Assembly: GCA_001777015.1 (NCBI GenBank)
Contig: MFCV01000025.1
Location: forward strand, 1-43,631
Reading direction: 5' to 3'
DNA from: Candidatus Daviesbacteria bacterium RIFCSPHIGHO2_02_FULL_36_13
Lineage (GTDB): Bacteria > Patescibacteriota > Microgenomatia > Daviesbacterales > UBA10151
Length of the DNA stretch: 43,631 bases
Shown piece after piece: positions 6,730 through 14,662 of this stretch (positions within the stretch are counted from its first letter, which is position 1; every line of letters starts with the position of its first letter). The notes beneath the pieces were generated by a model, which was not told the origin of the DNA, did not search any database, and saw only the letters and a program-made list of their open reading frames with translations. The position numbers were made by a program, and so were the translations under genes.

Positions 6730-7868
6730 GAATACAAATTTTAGGTACAGGCATAACAAAATTTGGAGAATTATGGAGCAAATCTTTATTAGACTTGGCC
6801 ACTGATGCTGCTCTTGAAGCGATAAACGATTCACGATTATCGATAAACCAGATAGATGCTGTTTTTGTAGCCAATATGATTTATGGAAAAATAGCTAATC
6901 AGGATCATTTAGGTGCTCTGATTACCTCCGCTCTGGGACTTAAATGTGCATCATTCAGGGTTGAAGCAGCTTGTGCCTCAGGAGGATTGGCTGTACATCT
7001 TGCCTGCCAATCTTTAATGGCTGGAACATACAAAAATGTATTAGTAGTTGGGGTTGAAAAAATGACAGATGTAGGAATTTCTGAGATCACTTCTGCTTTA
7101 ATGGGTGCAGGATCAGATATGGAGAGAAAAGCAGGTTTAACTTTTCCGGGATTATATGCCTTGATGGCCAAAGCTCATATGGCAAAATACGGCACCACCA
7201 AAAAGCATTTAGCTGCTGTTTCTGTTAAGAATCACTATCATGCCTCTATGAATGAAAAAGCTCAATTTCCTTTTGAAATTACAGAGGAAAAAGCCCTAAA
7301 TTCACCGGAAATCTGTTCTCCTTTTACTCTTTTTGATGCCTCCCCTATTACAGATGGTGCTGCAGCAGTCATATTGTCCTCCGACTTAACCTCTGGATCC
7401 ACAAATAATGTCTATATTACAGGTTCTGCAGTAGCCTCAGACACTGTTGATTTAGCAGCCAGAGATTCTTTATTAGAACTTAGAGCTACCAAAGAAGCTT
7501 CAGTGAAGGCTTTAAAACAAGCAGGGGTAGAGATCAAAGATATTGATATTGCAGAAGTTCATGATTGTTTTACAATTGCAGAAATTTTGGCTATGGAAGA
7601 TTTAGGCTTTTGTAAAAAAGGTGAGGGTGGAGATTTTATTAAAAAAGGCATTACCAGACTGGGAGGTAAAATGCCTGTCAATACCTCAGGAGGCTTAAAA
7701 GCTTGTGGACACCCAGTGGCTGCAACAGGGTTGAAACAAATTATTGAGATTGCTGATCAAATAAGAGGCAGAGCTGGTAAAAGACAGGCGGAAGGAATTA
7801 ATTGCGGTTTAGCTCACAATGTAGGAGGAAGTGGTGCCACAGTAGTGGTTCACATAATACAATCATGA
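6726..7868 (+). CDS. Acetyl-CoA C-acetyltransferase (archaeal-type thiolase)
   Basis: 380 residues. Condenses two acetyl-CoA to acetoacetyl-CoA, the first mevalonate step. Catalytic Cys83 lies in VEAACASGGLAV; His279 (EVHDCFTIAE) and His329 (ACGHPVAATG) complete the thiolase site, and the C-terminal NVGGSGATVVVH is typical. It resembles the archaeal acetoacetyl-CoA thiolases that channel the intermediate to HMG-CoA synthase. It overlaps the synthase gene by 4 bp and the following DUF35 gene by 4 bp (ATGA), so the three are likely translationally coupled. A short degenerate repeat (CGATAAACGATTCACGATTATCG, split here only by description) at 6820-6848 encodes the loop AINDSRLSINQ. Confidence 0.94.
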   Translation: MRIQILGTGITKFGELWSKSLLDLATDAALEAINDSRLSINQIDAVFVANMIYGKIANQDHLGALITSALGLKCASFRVEAACASGGLAVHLACQSLMAGTYKNVLVVGVEKMTDVGISEITSALMGAGSDMERKAGLTFPGLYALMAKAHMAKYGTTKKHLAAVSVKNHYHASMNEKAQFPFEITEEKALNSPEICSPFTLFDASPITDGAAAVILSSDLTSGSTNNVYITGSAVASDTVDLAARDSLLELRATKEASVKALKQAGVEIKDIDIAEVHDCFTIAEILAMEDLGFCKKGEGGDFIKKGITRLGGKMPVNTSGGLKACGHPVAATGLKQIIEIADQIRGRAGKRQAEGINCGLAHNVGGSGATVVVHIIQS

Positions 7869-8161
7869 CAAAACCTGCAGAAATTTGGAGAGAACATAAA
7901 AAACTGCATTCTTACCTTGGAAAACAAGGGAAACTTTTGGTTTGGACTAAGATTCTGGTAGCCCCAGTAGGATTTGAACATCAAACCCCCTACTTTGTAG
8001 GAATTGTTATCCTTGATGGAGAAAGAATGCCTGTACAGATTGTGGATGCAGATGAAAAACAGCTAAAACCAAACCAAAAAGTAGAGGTAGTTATTAGAAA
8101 AATTGGTAAGGCAAAATCTGAAGATGTAATTGAGTATGGAATAAAGGTAAAACCAATTTAA
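7865..8161 (+). CDS. DUF35 OB-fold protein lacking the zinc ribbon (thiolase/HMGCS partner)
   Basis: 98 residues from ATG 7865, which overlaps the thiolase stop as ATGA; the frame is open further upstream but that part only mirrors thiolase codons. In archaea DUF35 bridges thiolase and HMG-CoA synthase and provides the shared CoA channel. This protein keeps the N-terminal helix (EIWREHKK) and the OB-fold core (TPYFVGIVILDGERMPVQIV, then VEVVIRKIG and EYGIKVKPI). The rubredoxin-like zinc ribbon with two CxxC knuckles normally between them is missing: the protein contains no cysteine at all. Its stop is followed directly by the mevalonate kinase ATG. Partner role is inferred from gene order and family. 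Confidence 0.85.
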   Translation: MTKPAEIWREHKKLHSYLGKQGKLLVWTKILVAPVGFEHQTPYFVGIVILDGERMPVQIVDADEKQLKPNQKVEVVIRKIGKAKSEDVIEYGIKVKPI

Positions 8162-9103
8162 ATGAAAAGCGGACGAAACATTACTGTTTCTGCCCCAGCA
8201 AAAATTAACCTCTTAGGTGAGCATGCTAATGTGTATGGAAAACCCACAATTTTAACAGCAATTGATCTTAGGGCTACCGTTACTATCTCGCAGGGAAGAA
8301 CTATACAAAAAGATTTTGTTTTCCTCCAGAAGATTATTGAGAAAATTATCAAAAAAGAACTAAAACTCAAAAAAATCCCTCTATATAGCCTGAATTTATC
8401 TTCTAAAATCCCTATGGGTTGTGGTTTAGGATCATCTGCTTCTCTTTCAGCTGCATATATTGGGGCACTTTTAAGTTATTTAAGAGTTAAATGGGATGTA
8501 AATTTAATAAATAGGCTTACATTTGAAGCTGAAAAGGTTTTCCATGGCAATCCCTCAGGAAGCGATAACTCATCAGTAGTTTTTGGGGGCTTAATTTGGT
8601 TTAGAAAAGAAAGCCCTGATTTAAAACTGATCCATCCCCTTTCATTTTCTATTCCATCTAAACTATCCAGGAGTTTTGTTTTAATAAATACAGGAAAACC
8701 TAGTGAATCAACCAAAGATATGGTAGCCCTTGTAAAAAATCTCTATGATAAAAATCCCAAATTAGTTGATAAAGTTTTAGAAGAGCAGGAAAAATTAGTA
8801 AAAGAGCTTATTCCTGTTCTTAAAAAAGTAAATCAAAAAGAATTCATCAGAATTATAAGAAAAGGTGAGAAAAATTTAGAATCAATTGGAGTGGTAGGCA
8901 AAAAAGCCAAAAAAATAATAAGAAAAATTGAAAGCCTAGGCGGTACAGCTAAAATATCAGGGGCAGGTGGAGTAATTGCCGATTCCGGAATAATTCTTTG
9001 CTTTCATAAAAGCAAAAAGGTTGTGATTAATATAGCTAAAGTCTATAATCTGCCTTACTTTTCAGTTAAATTAGGAGTTGAAGGAGTTAGAATAGAAAAA
9101 TAA
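8162..9103 (+). CDS. mvk: Mevalonate kinase (GHMP family)
   Basis: 313 residues. Phosphorylates mevalonate at the 5-hydroxyl using ATP. GHMP motif 1 is SAPAKINLLGEHANVYG (10-26). The ATP-binding loop is MGCGLGSSAS (85-94). HGNPSGSDN (128-136) is the mevalonate-kinase signature, with Asp135 the likely base. Motif 3 is KISGAGG. The start codon abuts the DUF35 stop with no gap, so expression is coupled. The C-terminal GVEGVRIEK is nearly the same as the end of the next kinase (NVEGVRIEL), suggesting the two kinases are paralogues from one ancestor. Assignment over galactokinase or homoserine kinase rests on HGxPSGxDN and the operon. Confidence 0.93.
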   Translation: MKSGRNITVSAPAKINLLGEHANVYGKPTILTAIDLRATVTISQGRTIQKDFVFLQKIIEKIIKKELKLKKIPLYSLNLSSKIPMGCGLGSSASLSAAYIGALLSYLRVKWDVNLINRLTFEAEKVFHGNPSGSDNSSVVFGGLIWFRKESPDLKLIHPLSFSIPSKLSRSFVLINTGKPSESTKDMVALVKNLYDKNPKLVDKVLEEQEKLVKELIPVLKKVNQKEFIRIIRKGEKNLESIGVVGKKAKKIIRKIESLGGTAKISGAGGVIADSGIILCFHKSKKVVINIAKVYNLPYFSVKLGVEGVRIEK

Positions 9104-9131
9104 TATAAGCAAAGCTTGAAAATATGAATTT

Positions 9132-10124
9132 ATGAAAAAGATAACTGTGTCAGCACCGGGAAAATTAGAATTATACGGCGAACATGCTGTGGTTTACGGT
9201 CGACCCTGTATTGTGACATCAGTAAATCAAAGACTCAAATTAACAGTTGAGTTAATTAAAGAACCCATTTTTGAATTCAATGCCCCTGATATTAATATCA
9301 AAGACTACATAAAACCTATGAATAAGCTAGGTTTGGGTGATATTCCTAAGGGAGCAAAGCATGTGGAGACAGCATTATTAAACTTCATCAAAAAATATCC
9401 TATTAATAGTGGGGTCAAAGTCACTAGTAAATCCAAATTAAATTCCCTTTTAGGGTTTGGTTCATCCTCTGCATCTGTAGTTTGTATAATCAAAGCTCTT
9501 TCAGAGCTAACAGGTAAAAAGCTATCTAATAAGCGAAGCTTTCTTTCAGATAAAGCTATTTTTGATATTGCATATAAAACACTTCTAGATATTCAAGGTA
9601 GAGGTTCAGGGGTTGATATGGCAGCAGTCATCTTTGGCGGCACAATCTATTTTGTAACTGGAGGTAAAACAATCAAACCCTTAAATCTTAAATCCCTTCC
9701 GTTAATAATTGGCTACACTGGTTTTAAAGCTGCTACTGCTCCATTACTTAATCAAGTGGCTCTAAAGATAAAAAGATATCCTAAAGTAATAGATACTATC
9801 TTTACTGGCATAGGCCAACTTCTTCCCCAAGCTCAAAAAGCTTTATCAAAAGAAGATTGGCAAACAGCTGGAGAGCTAATGAATTTTAATCAAGGCTATT
9901 TATCTTCACTTGGGGTAAGCTCAGCAAAGCTGGATTCCATGATCAATGCAGCCAGAGATGCCGGAGCCTATGGAGCCAAACTTTCAGGAGCTGGAGTTGG
10001 AGATTGTATGATAGCCTTTGCTCCCCCAAATAAAGTTTCAGCTGTTAAAAAAGCTATAGAAAAGGCTGGGGGCAAAGCTATTAATATAAAATCAAATGTA
10101 GAAGGAGTAAGAATAGAATTATGA
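9132..10124 (+). CDS. GHMP kinase, probable phosphomevalonate kinase
   Basis: 330 residues. By position it should make mevalonate 5-diphosphate for the decarboxylase encoded next, whose start overlaps this stop by 4 bp. GHMP motif 1 is SAPGKLELYGEHAVVYG (7-23), the ATP loop is GFGSSSAS (108-115) and motif 3 is AKLSGAGVGD. In place of HGxPSGxDN of mevalonate kinase it has QGRGSGVDMAAVIFGG (155-170), which is closer to the GSGxDxAA pattern of phosphomevalonate kinases. The N-terminus is mevalonate-kinase-like, so a second mevalonate kinase, or one acting at the 3-hydroxyl, is the alternative. Substrate is inferred from pathway completeness. It begins at ATG 9132, 28 bp after mvk, without a strong ribosome-binding site. 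Confidence 0.75.
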   Translation: MKKITVSAPGKLELYGEHAVVYGRPCIVTSVNQRLKLTVELIKEPIFEFNAPDINIKDYIKPMNKLGLGDIPKGAKHVETALLNFIKKYPINSGVKVTSKSKLNSLLGFGSSSASVVCIIKALSELTGKKLSNKRSFLSDKAIFDIAYKTLLDIQGRGSGVDMAAVIFGGTIYFVTGGKTIKPLNLKSLPLIIGYTGFKAATAPLLNQVALKIKRYPKVIDTIFTGIGQLLPQAQKALSKEDWQTAGELMNFNQGYLSSLGVSSAKLDSMINAARDAGAYGAKLSGAGVGDCMIAFAPPNKVSAVKKAIEKAGGKAINIKSNVEGVRIEL

Positions 10125-11101
10125 AAGCAACTGCAATAGCACCTACAAATATAGCTTTTACTAAGTACTGGGGTAAAAAGAATGAAAAATTGAGGCTGCC
10201 TGAAAATGGTTCAATATCTATGTGTCTTTCAGATTTACTGACCACAACCACTGTGGAATTTTCTCCGGAGTTTAAAAAAGATCAAATCACAATTAATGAC
10301 GACGAGCTAGAGGCAGATGAAGCAGAAAGAGTAGTAAAACATCTTGATAGAGTAAGAAGGTTAGCTGGTATTGAATACAAAAGTAGGGTCGTTTCCACGA
10401 ATAGTTTTCCTTCAGGTACAGGTTTATCTTCCTCAGCTTCAGGATTTGCAGCTTTGACATTGGCAGCAGCTTCTGCTGTAGGACTAAAATTATCAGAAAA
10501 AGAGCTTAGTATTCTTGCCAGACAAGGCTCTGGGTCTGCCTGCAGGTCTATTCCTTCTGGATTTGTAGAATGGCTTGATGGAAATACTTCTGAATCTTCT
10601 TATGCTAAAACTATTTTCCCTGCCAATCATTGGGCTATAGCAGATGTAGTAGCCATTGTTTCTGAGGGTAAAAAGGAAATCTCAAGCTCTGAGGGTCAAA
10701 AATCAGTCTCCTCTTCCCCATTTATGAAAACAAGACAATCTCACATGAGGAAAAAAAATATATTAGTCAAAAAATTAATCAAGGAAAAGAATTTTAAAGA
10801 GTTTGGAGAACTTTTAGAGGCAGAAGCTTTGGAACTACACACCATTATGCTTACCCAAAGACCAGCTTTAATTTATTGGACTCCAGGAACACTAAAAATA
10901 ATGAAGTTAGTTGGCCATTGGAGGAATGAGAGATTATCAGTCTACTTTACCATCAACACAGGCCAGGATATTCATTTAATTTGTGAACAAAAAAATATAA
11001 GAAAACTTAAAAATAAACTGAAAAAATTAGATTTTGTCAAAGAGATTATTATTAATACTCCGGGAGAAGGTGCTAGGCTTACTCAGAGCCACTTGTTTTA
11101 A
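10121..11101 (+). CDS. mvaD: Diphosphomevalonate decarboxylase family protein
   Basis: 326 residues. Expected to phosphorylate and decarboxylate mevalonate diphosphate to IPP. The signature IAFTKYWGKKNEKLRLPENG (11-30), ATP loop PSGTGLSSSASGFAAL (97-112) and GSGSACRSIPSGFVEW (136-151, Arg142) are clear. The C-terminal motif reads YFTINTGQDIH, with Asn279 at the place where the family usually has the catalytic Asp of a YFTxDAGPN-like segment. So Lys and Arg of the usual triad remain and Asp appears replaced. It may be a sub-type, for example one using phosphomevalonate, or use another acid. It overlaps the preceding kinase by 4 bp and is last in the plus-strand operon. Confidence 0.88.
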   Translation: MKATAIAPTNIAFTKYWGKKNEKLRLPENGSISMCLSDLLTTTTVEFSPEFKKDQITINDDELEADEAERVVKHLDRVRRLAGIEYKSRVVSTNSFPSGTGLSSSASGFAALTLAAASAVGLKLSEKELSILARQGSGSACRSIPSGFVEWLDGNTSESSYAKTIFPANHWAIADVVAIVSEGKKEISSSEGQKSVSSSPFMKTRQSHMRKKNILVKKLIKEKNFKEFGELLEAEALELHTIMLTQRPALIYWTPGTLKIMKLVGHWRNERLSVYFTINTGQDIHLICEQKNIRKLKNKLKKLDFVKEIIINTPGEGARLTQSHLF

Positions 11102-11239
11102 GAGGTTTGTGTACGTATCGCCATCTACTGCGGCCGGGTCTTCTTCGTGGTACAGACGCTAAGGGGTTTGTAAGCTGGGATTCCTGAGTATTTGTAATTT
11201 TTTTACTGTTTCTCTCAAATTCCATGGAGAACATTAATC

Positions 11240-11782
11240 CTAGCAACAATCACAAAAAAAGTCAAACTTCTTTAAAAGCTCTACTCCTTCTGGTACCCAT
11301 GGAGCATATTTTTTAGGATTCTCTTCAAAATCTTTTAGGAAATCCTCTTTGGATACCCACTTATATTCATATCCCGCTTCTGGATTTAAAATAAATTTTC
11401 CGTTATATTCCCCTACCATCAGAAAACAATTTTCATTCTCACAATACTGTTTATAAATACCAAAATAGTTAAATTTTCCATAGTTATTAAAGTTGATCTT
11501 CTTCTTAATGGCATATTCACGATCTAAACAACGCACACAAGCTTCCTCATTTGTTTCATCCCTCTCTCCTAAATGAAGAGGGTGGGTGTCAGCAGTAAAA
11601 CACCAAATATTATCAAATACTAAATGTTTTCTTCTTTGAAGCAACATCTGACCCTTCTTATTAAGAAGTACAATTGTAATCCCAATATGCCTTTTTCCAT
11701 GACCCAAATGCCCCTCCATCCTGGGAATATATTCCAAAAATTTGCCATTATCATCACAAGCTAATATTGTTTGGTTATCCAT
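11240..11782 (-). CDS. Nudix protein, type-1 isopentenyl-diphosphate isomerase-like
   Basis: 180 residues. Type-1 isomerase converts IPP to DMAPP with a divalent metal in a Nudix fold. All five metal ligands have counterparts: His25 and His32 (GHLGHGKRH), His67 (THPLHLGE) and Glu115/Glu117 (YCENENCFLMV). LLNKKGQMLLQRR and YEYKWVSKEDF are also typical of the family. The residue two before His67, which is the catalytic Cys in Escherichia coli and human enzymes (CGHP/CSHP), is Asp65 (TADTHPL). Either another residue serves or the protein is a different Nudix hydrolase. It lies on the opposite strand, 138 bp past the decarboxylase. No type-2 isomerase is in the window. Confidence 0.75.
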   Translation of the reverse strand: MDNQTILACDDNGKFLEYIPRMEGHLGHGKRHIGITIVLLNKKGQMLLQRRKHLVFDNIWCFTADTHPLHLGERDETNEEACVRCLDREYAIKKKINFNNYGKFNYFGIYKQYCENENCFLMVGEYNGKFILNPEAGYEYKWVSKEDFLKDFEENPKKYAPWVPEGVELLKKFDFFCDCC

Positions 11783-11796
11783 AAAGAGTAATTATA

Positions 11797-12558
11797 CTAG
11801 TGTGAGCCCTCTAAAGTGGAGATAGCAAAATAAACAACAAAAACTCCTATAAAAAGCATTACTGTTTCCCAAAAAGCTACTTTTTGATCTTCCCTATTGT
11901 GTATTTCAGGAATTAAATTAGCTAAAGCTATATAGATAAAAAATCCTGCTGTTAAGCTCAAAACTAAAGGCAGTAATCCTTCTATATAATCTTTATAGAT
12001 GTAGGTTAAAAGGGCTCCGGCCATGGCCGCCAGAGAACTATAAAGATTAATAAGAAGCACTTTTTTTCTAGCCATTCCTCTGTTTAGCATTAATCCAAAG
12101 TCGCCAATTTCCTGTGGGATTTCGTGAGCAGCCACAGCCAAAGCAGTCACAATTCCCAAAGGCACACTTATTAAAAATGTAGCTGCAATTGCCACACCAT
12201 CAGTAAAGTTATGCATTGTATCTCCTATTATGACCAAAGGTATGATGGCTTTTTTCTCCTCAGCATTACCATGATTGTGATGATGATGAATGAATCTTTC
12301 TAAGAGGAAAAAGCTTAATATCCCAACTAAAGACCAAAGAGGGATATTTATATCTCCCCCACTTTCTTCCATAAACTCAAAAGCTTCAGGTAAAAGATCA
12401 AAAAAAGCTGTAGCCAGTAAAGCTCCAGCAGCAAATGCTGTTAAATAATGAGATATCTTCAGAGCAAATTTCTCTTTTAAAAGAAGTAAGACTCCTCCTG
12501 TTAGGGAAATAACGCTTCCTATTAAGGTAAATATTATAATGTAGGATAAAATGTCCAT
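11797..12558 (-). CDS. ZIP family divalent metal transporter
   Basis: 253 residues with about seven or eight hydrophobic segments. ZIP permeases bring Zn2+ or other divalent metals into the cytosol. The metal-site helices are clear: DTMHNFTDGVAIAATFL and AVAAHEIPQEIGDFGLML. The variable loop between helices 3 and 4 carries a His run (HHHHNHG), typical of metal-sensing loops. The N-terminal segment IIIFTLIGSVISLTGGVLLL starts the first membrane helix. It lies between the isomerase-like gene (14 bp away) and the DUF3105 gene (19 bp away) on the same strand. The metal carried cannot be told from sequence. Confidence 0.92.
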   Translation of the reverse strand: MDILSYIIIFTLIGSVISLTGGVLLLLKEKFALKISHYLTAFAAGALLATAFFDLLPEAFEFMEESGGDINIPLWSLVGILSFFLLERFIHHHHNHGNAEEKKAIIPLVIIGDTMHNFTDGVAIAATFLISVPLGIVTALAVAAHEIPQEIGDFGLMLNRGMARKKVLLINLYSSLAAMAGALLTYIYKDYIEGLLPLVLSLTAGFFIYIALANLIPEIHNREDQKVAFWETVMLFIGVFVVYFAISTLEGSH

Positions 12559-12577
12559 CCTGTTTATTATACAGTAA

Positions 12578-13294
12578 CTATTCTATAGTTCTTTCAGGAC
12601 CCTGATTATGATAGGCCTCGATAAACTTACTAATTCTTTCTATTTCATTCACAGAAAGCTCTGAGCTTGTTGAAAGATTAAATTTATCAATTTTTGCCCA
12701 GGCAGTAATGGCAATTCTGGTATCTAAACTTGGTCTGGGAACTACAATAATCCTTTCATATTTATTTAAAAATGAGGAAAGAGAGGAAACTAATTTTTTA
12801 CAGGCATCAGATTGAAAATTAGCTGACAGTTCTATCTCTTTTGGAGGAGGATTTTGAGGAGTAAACCCACTCATTTGAGAGTCATCGGTTGTTTTCATTA
12901 TCATAAGTGGTTTTGCTGAACCTGTTGCCACATCATGAATCTCAACTGGTTCCCCTAAATGAGCATATGCACTTGTTACTAGTGACTTGTTGCTTGTTAC
13001 TTGTTTATCACAATTATAAGAAATGACAACATAGCCATGTTCAAGCGAATGAACTAAGTGACCGTCAGATATTACTCTGTCATATACTCCCTTTTTTGCC
13101 CAAACTGGAAAATGTGTGCCAGAGGTTGGAGGATTAGAATTATATTCAATCTTTGAAATATCATTTATGTGTTCTCTGCCTAAATCCTCAATCTTTGTAC
13201 CTGGTAAAGGCTTTGATGATTCTACAAAAAGCCAGGCTAAGATAGCTATAATCAAAACTGCTGAGATTACTATAACCGGAATTTTTTCTTTCAT
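12578..13294 (-). CDS. DUF3105 domain protein, membrane-anchored
   Basis: 238 residues. An N-terminal membrane helix (VIVISAVLIIAILAWLFVES) is followed by an extracytoplasmic domain with the DUF3105 hallmarks: NPPTSGTHFPVWAKKGVY and DGHLVHSLEHGYVVISYNC. Function of the family is unknown. Its ATG overlaps the last base of the DsbA-like gene, so the two are probably co-translated; two cysteines (YNCDK and DACKK) make it a conceivable client or partner of that oxidoreductase. A repeat-derived insert (KQVTSNKSLVTSAYA) follows the conserved block, encoded by AACAAGT-type repeats at 12971-13006. Confidence 0.85.
   Translation of the reverse strand: MKEKIPVIVISAVLIIAILAWLFVESSKPLPGTKIEDLGREHINDISKIEYNSNPPTSGTHFPVWAKKGVYDRVISDGHLVHSLEHGYVVISYNCDKQVTSNKSLVTSAYAHLGEPVEIHDVATGSAKPLMIMKTTDDSQMSGFTPQNPPPKEIELSANFQSDACKKLVSSLSSFLNKYERIIVVPRPSLDTRIAITAWAKIDKFNLSTSSELSVNEIERISKFIEAYHNQGPERTIE
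12971..13006. repeat. In-frame degenerate repeat (AACAAGT-like) in DUF3105 gene
   Basis: On the gene strand, AACAAGTAACAAGCAACAAG continues into TCACTAGTAACAAGT. The 6-8 nt near-repeats encode Lys/Gln/Val/Thr/Ser-rich residues just after the conserved SLEHG block. It is one of many such tracts in the window. Confidence 0.6.
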
Positions 13295-14034
13295 TACTGA
13301 AGTTTATCAAATGCAGATTGGAAAACAGAATATGGTTGTGCACCTACCACAATTGTTCCTTCAATTACCCCTGTTGAGTTTGATTTTCCTATAAAGAATG
13401 CTGGAGTGCCTGATACCCCTACTGCAGAACCATCAGTAATATCTTTGGTAACTTCATCTTTATATTTGTCTGAATCAGCACAGCTTAAGATATTTGTCCC
13501 ATTCAAACCTAAATCTGTGGCCAGCTGTTTGATTTGATCCTTGGTCAAACCATTGCCATTTGAGGTAGTTTTCTTAAACATCTCATCATGAATTTTAAAG
13601 TAAGCAGTGTCTCCGCCTTGTTCCCTGGCACAATTTGCAGCCTGGGCTTCATAGGTGGCCATTGGGTCATGAAAACTAAGTGGAAAATCCCTAAAAATAA
13701 GCTTAACTTTACCTGTATCTATATAATCTTTTTTAATCTGGGGTAAAGTTTGATCAAAATGTCTTTTGCAGAATGGACATTCATAGTCTGAAAATTCAAT
13801 TAAAGTAATAGGAGCATCTTTATTTCCTAATAAAGGATCGTCATCTACTGAAACCTTAACTGGACCTGTAGGTTCTTCTGCAACAGGTTGGCCTACTTGA
13901 GGAGCTGGCTGCTGGGTTTTGGACAATCCTCCAACTTTTATTACACCCCCATGAATTAAAATAGCAATGGAAATTACAATTGCTCCTACTAAAACAGCTA
14001 TTGGGGTTGTGATAAATTGTTTAGGCTGATCCAT
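13294..14034 (-). CDS. DsbA-like thiol:disulfide oxidoreductase, membrane-anchored
   Basis: 246 residues. An N-terminal membrane helix (about residues 11-28) is followed by a Pro/Gln-rich linker and a thioredoxin-fold DsbA/Thioredoxin_4 domain. The active site is CPFC at 86-89 in FSDYECPFCKRHF, and the cis-Pro loop is GVSGTPAFFIG. The fold also has TLIEFSDYEC before and TGVIEGTIVVGAQPY after. It should form or reshuffle disulfides in exported proteins; the window itself contains a cysteine-paired propeller protein that could be a client. It is followed by DUF3105 with a 1-bp overlap. Initiation at ATG 14034 gives a normal anchor. Confidence 0.92.
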   Translation of the reverse strand: MDQPKQFITTPIAVLVGAIVISIAILIHGGVIKVGGLSKTQQPAPQVGQPVAEEPTGPVKVSVDDDPLLGNKDAPITLIEFSDYECPFCKRHFDQTLPQIKKDYIDTGKVKLIFRDFPLSFHDPMATYEAQAANCAREQGGDTAYFKIHDEMFKKTTSNGNGLTKDQIKQLATDLGLNGTNILSCADSDKYKDEVTKDITDGSAVGVSGTPAFFIGKSNSTGVIEGTIVVGAQPYSVFQSAFDKLQ

Positions 14035-14080
14035 TGGAAGTAGTCTAATTAGAAAAGCCTAATCTGTCAATACTTTACAA

Positions 14081-14662
14081 CTAGTTAAACTGATTTTGAG
14101 CATACTCCAACCCTTTTTCCAAAAGCTCATCTAAGGCTTTTAAAGCCTGTTTAATAACATGTTTTACTGTACCACTCTCTGCATGAACAAAAGGCTCTAA
14201 AACAAACTTTTCAGCAGACACAGAGGCTCCTTTATGCTCACTGCTTTGAGTTTTTAAATTACCAATCCCCAGTCTGACTCTAATAAATTTATCTGTTCCT
14301 AAAGCTTCTATTATAGATTCAACTCCATGATGGCCTGCCGCAGCCCCGCCTTTTCTTACTTTTATTTTGCCTAAAGGCAAATCAAGCTCATCATAAACAA
14401 CAATTAAATCAGTAGATGGTATTTTGTAGTATGTAGTAAGCAATTTCACTGCTAAGCCAGAATTGTTCATATATGTCTGTGGCTTTACACATAAAATATC
14501 TTTTGAAAGTCTAGCTATTTGTGATTTAAATTTTTTTGATTCTTCCCATACTACTTGATACTTACTACTTGCTACAAATTTATCCAAAACCACAAATCCA
14601 AAATTATGCCTGATGCCATGATATTTTTCTCCAGGATTTCCTAAACCAACTATCAATTTCAT
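14081..14662 (-). CDS. pth: Peptidyl-tRNA hydrolase
   Basis: 193 residues, normal length. Releases peptides from peptidyl-tRNA after ribosome drop-off. The signature is LIVGLGNPGEKYHGIRHNFG with catalytic His20 and Asn10. Further blocks are QTYMNNSG, VYDELDLPLGKIKVRKGG, AAGHHGVESI and VRLGIGN. Two stretches, SKYQVVWEE (14548-14577) and LLTTYYKI (14423-14440), are coded by near-repeats of TAGTAAGTA type and are slightly longer than usual. The start overlaps the end of the upstream phosphatase gene by 4 bp. Confidence 0.95.
   Translation of the reverse strand: MKLIVGLGNPGEKYHGIRHNFGFVVLDKFVASSKYQVVWEESKKFKSQIARLSKDILCVKPQTYMNNSGLAVKLLTTYYKIPSTDLIVVYDELDLPLGKIKVRKGGAAAGHHGVESIIEALGTDKFIRVRLGIGNLKTQSSEHKGASVSAEKFVLEPFVHAESGTVKHVIKQALKALDELLEKGLEYAQNQFN

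Noticed and set aside
7802-7864. Upstream extension of the DUF35 frame
   Set aside because: These codons overlap the conserved thiolase C-terminus in another frame; the ATG at 7865 overlapping the stop fits the operon.
11102-11239. Gap after the decarboxylase as an RNA gene or terminator
   Set aside because: No tRNA shape and no GC hairpin before the T run near 11199; nothing could be supported.
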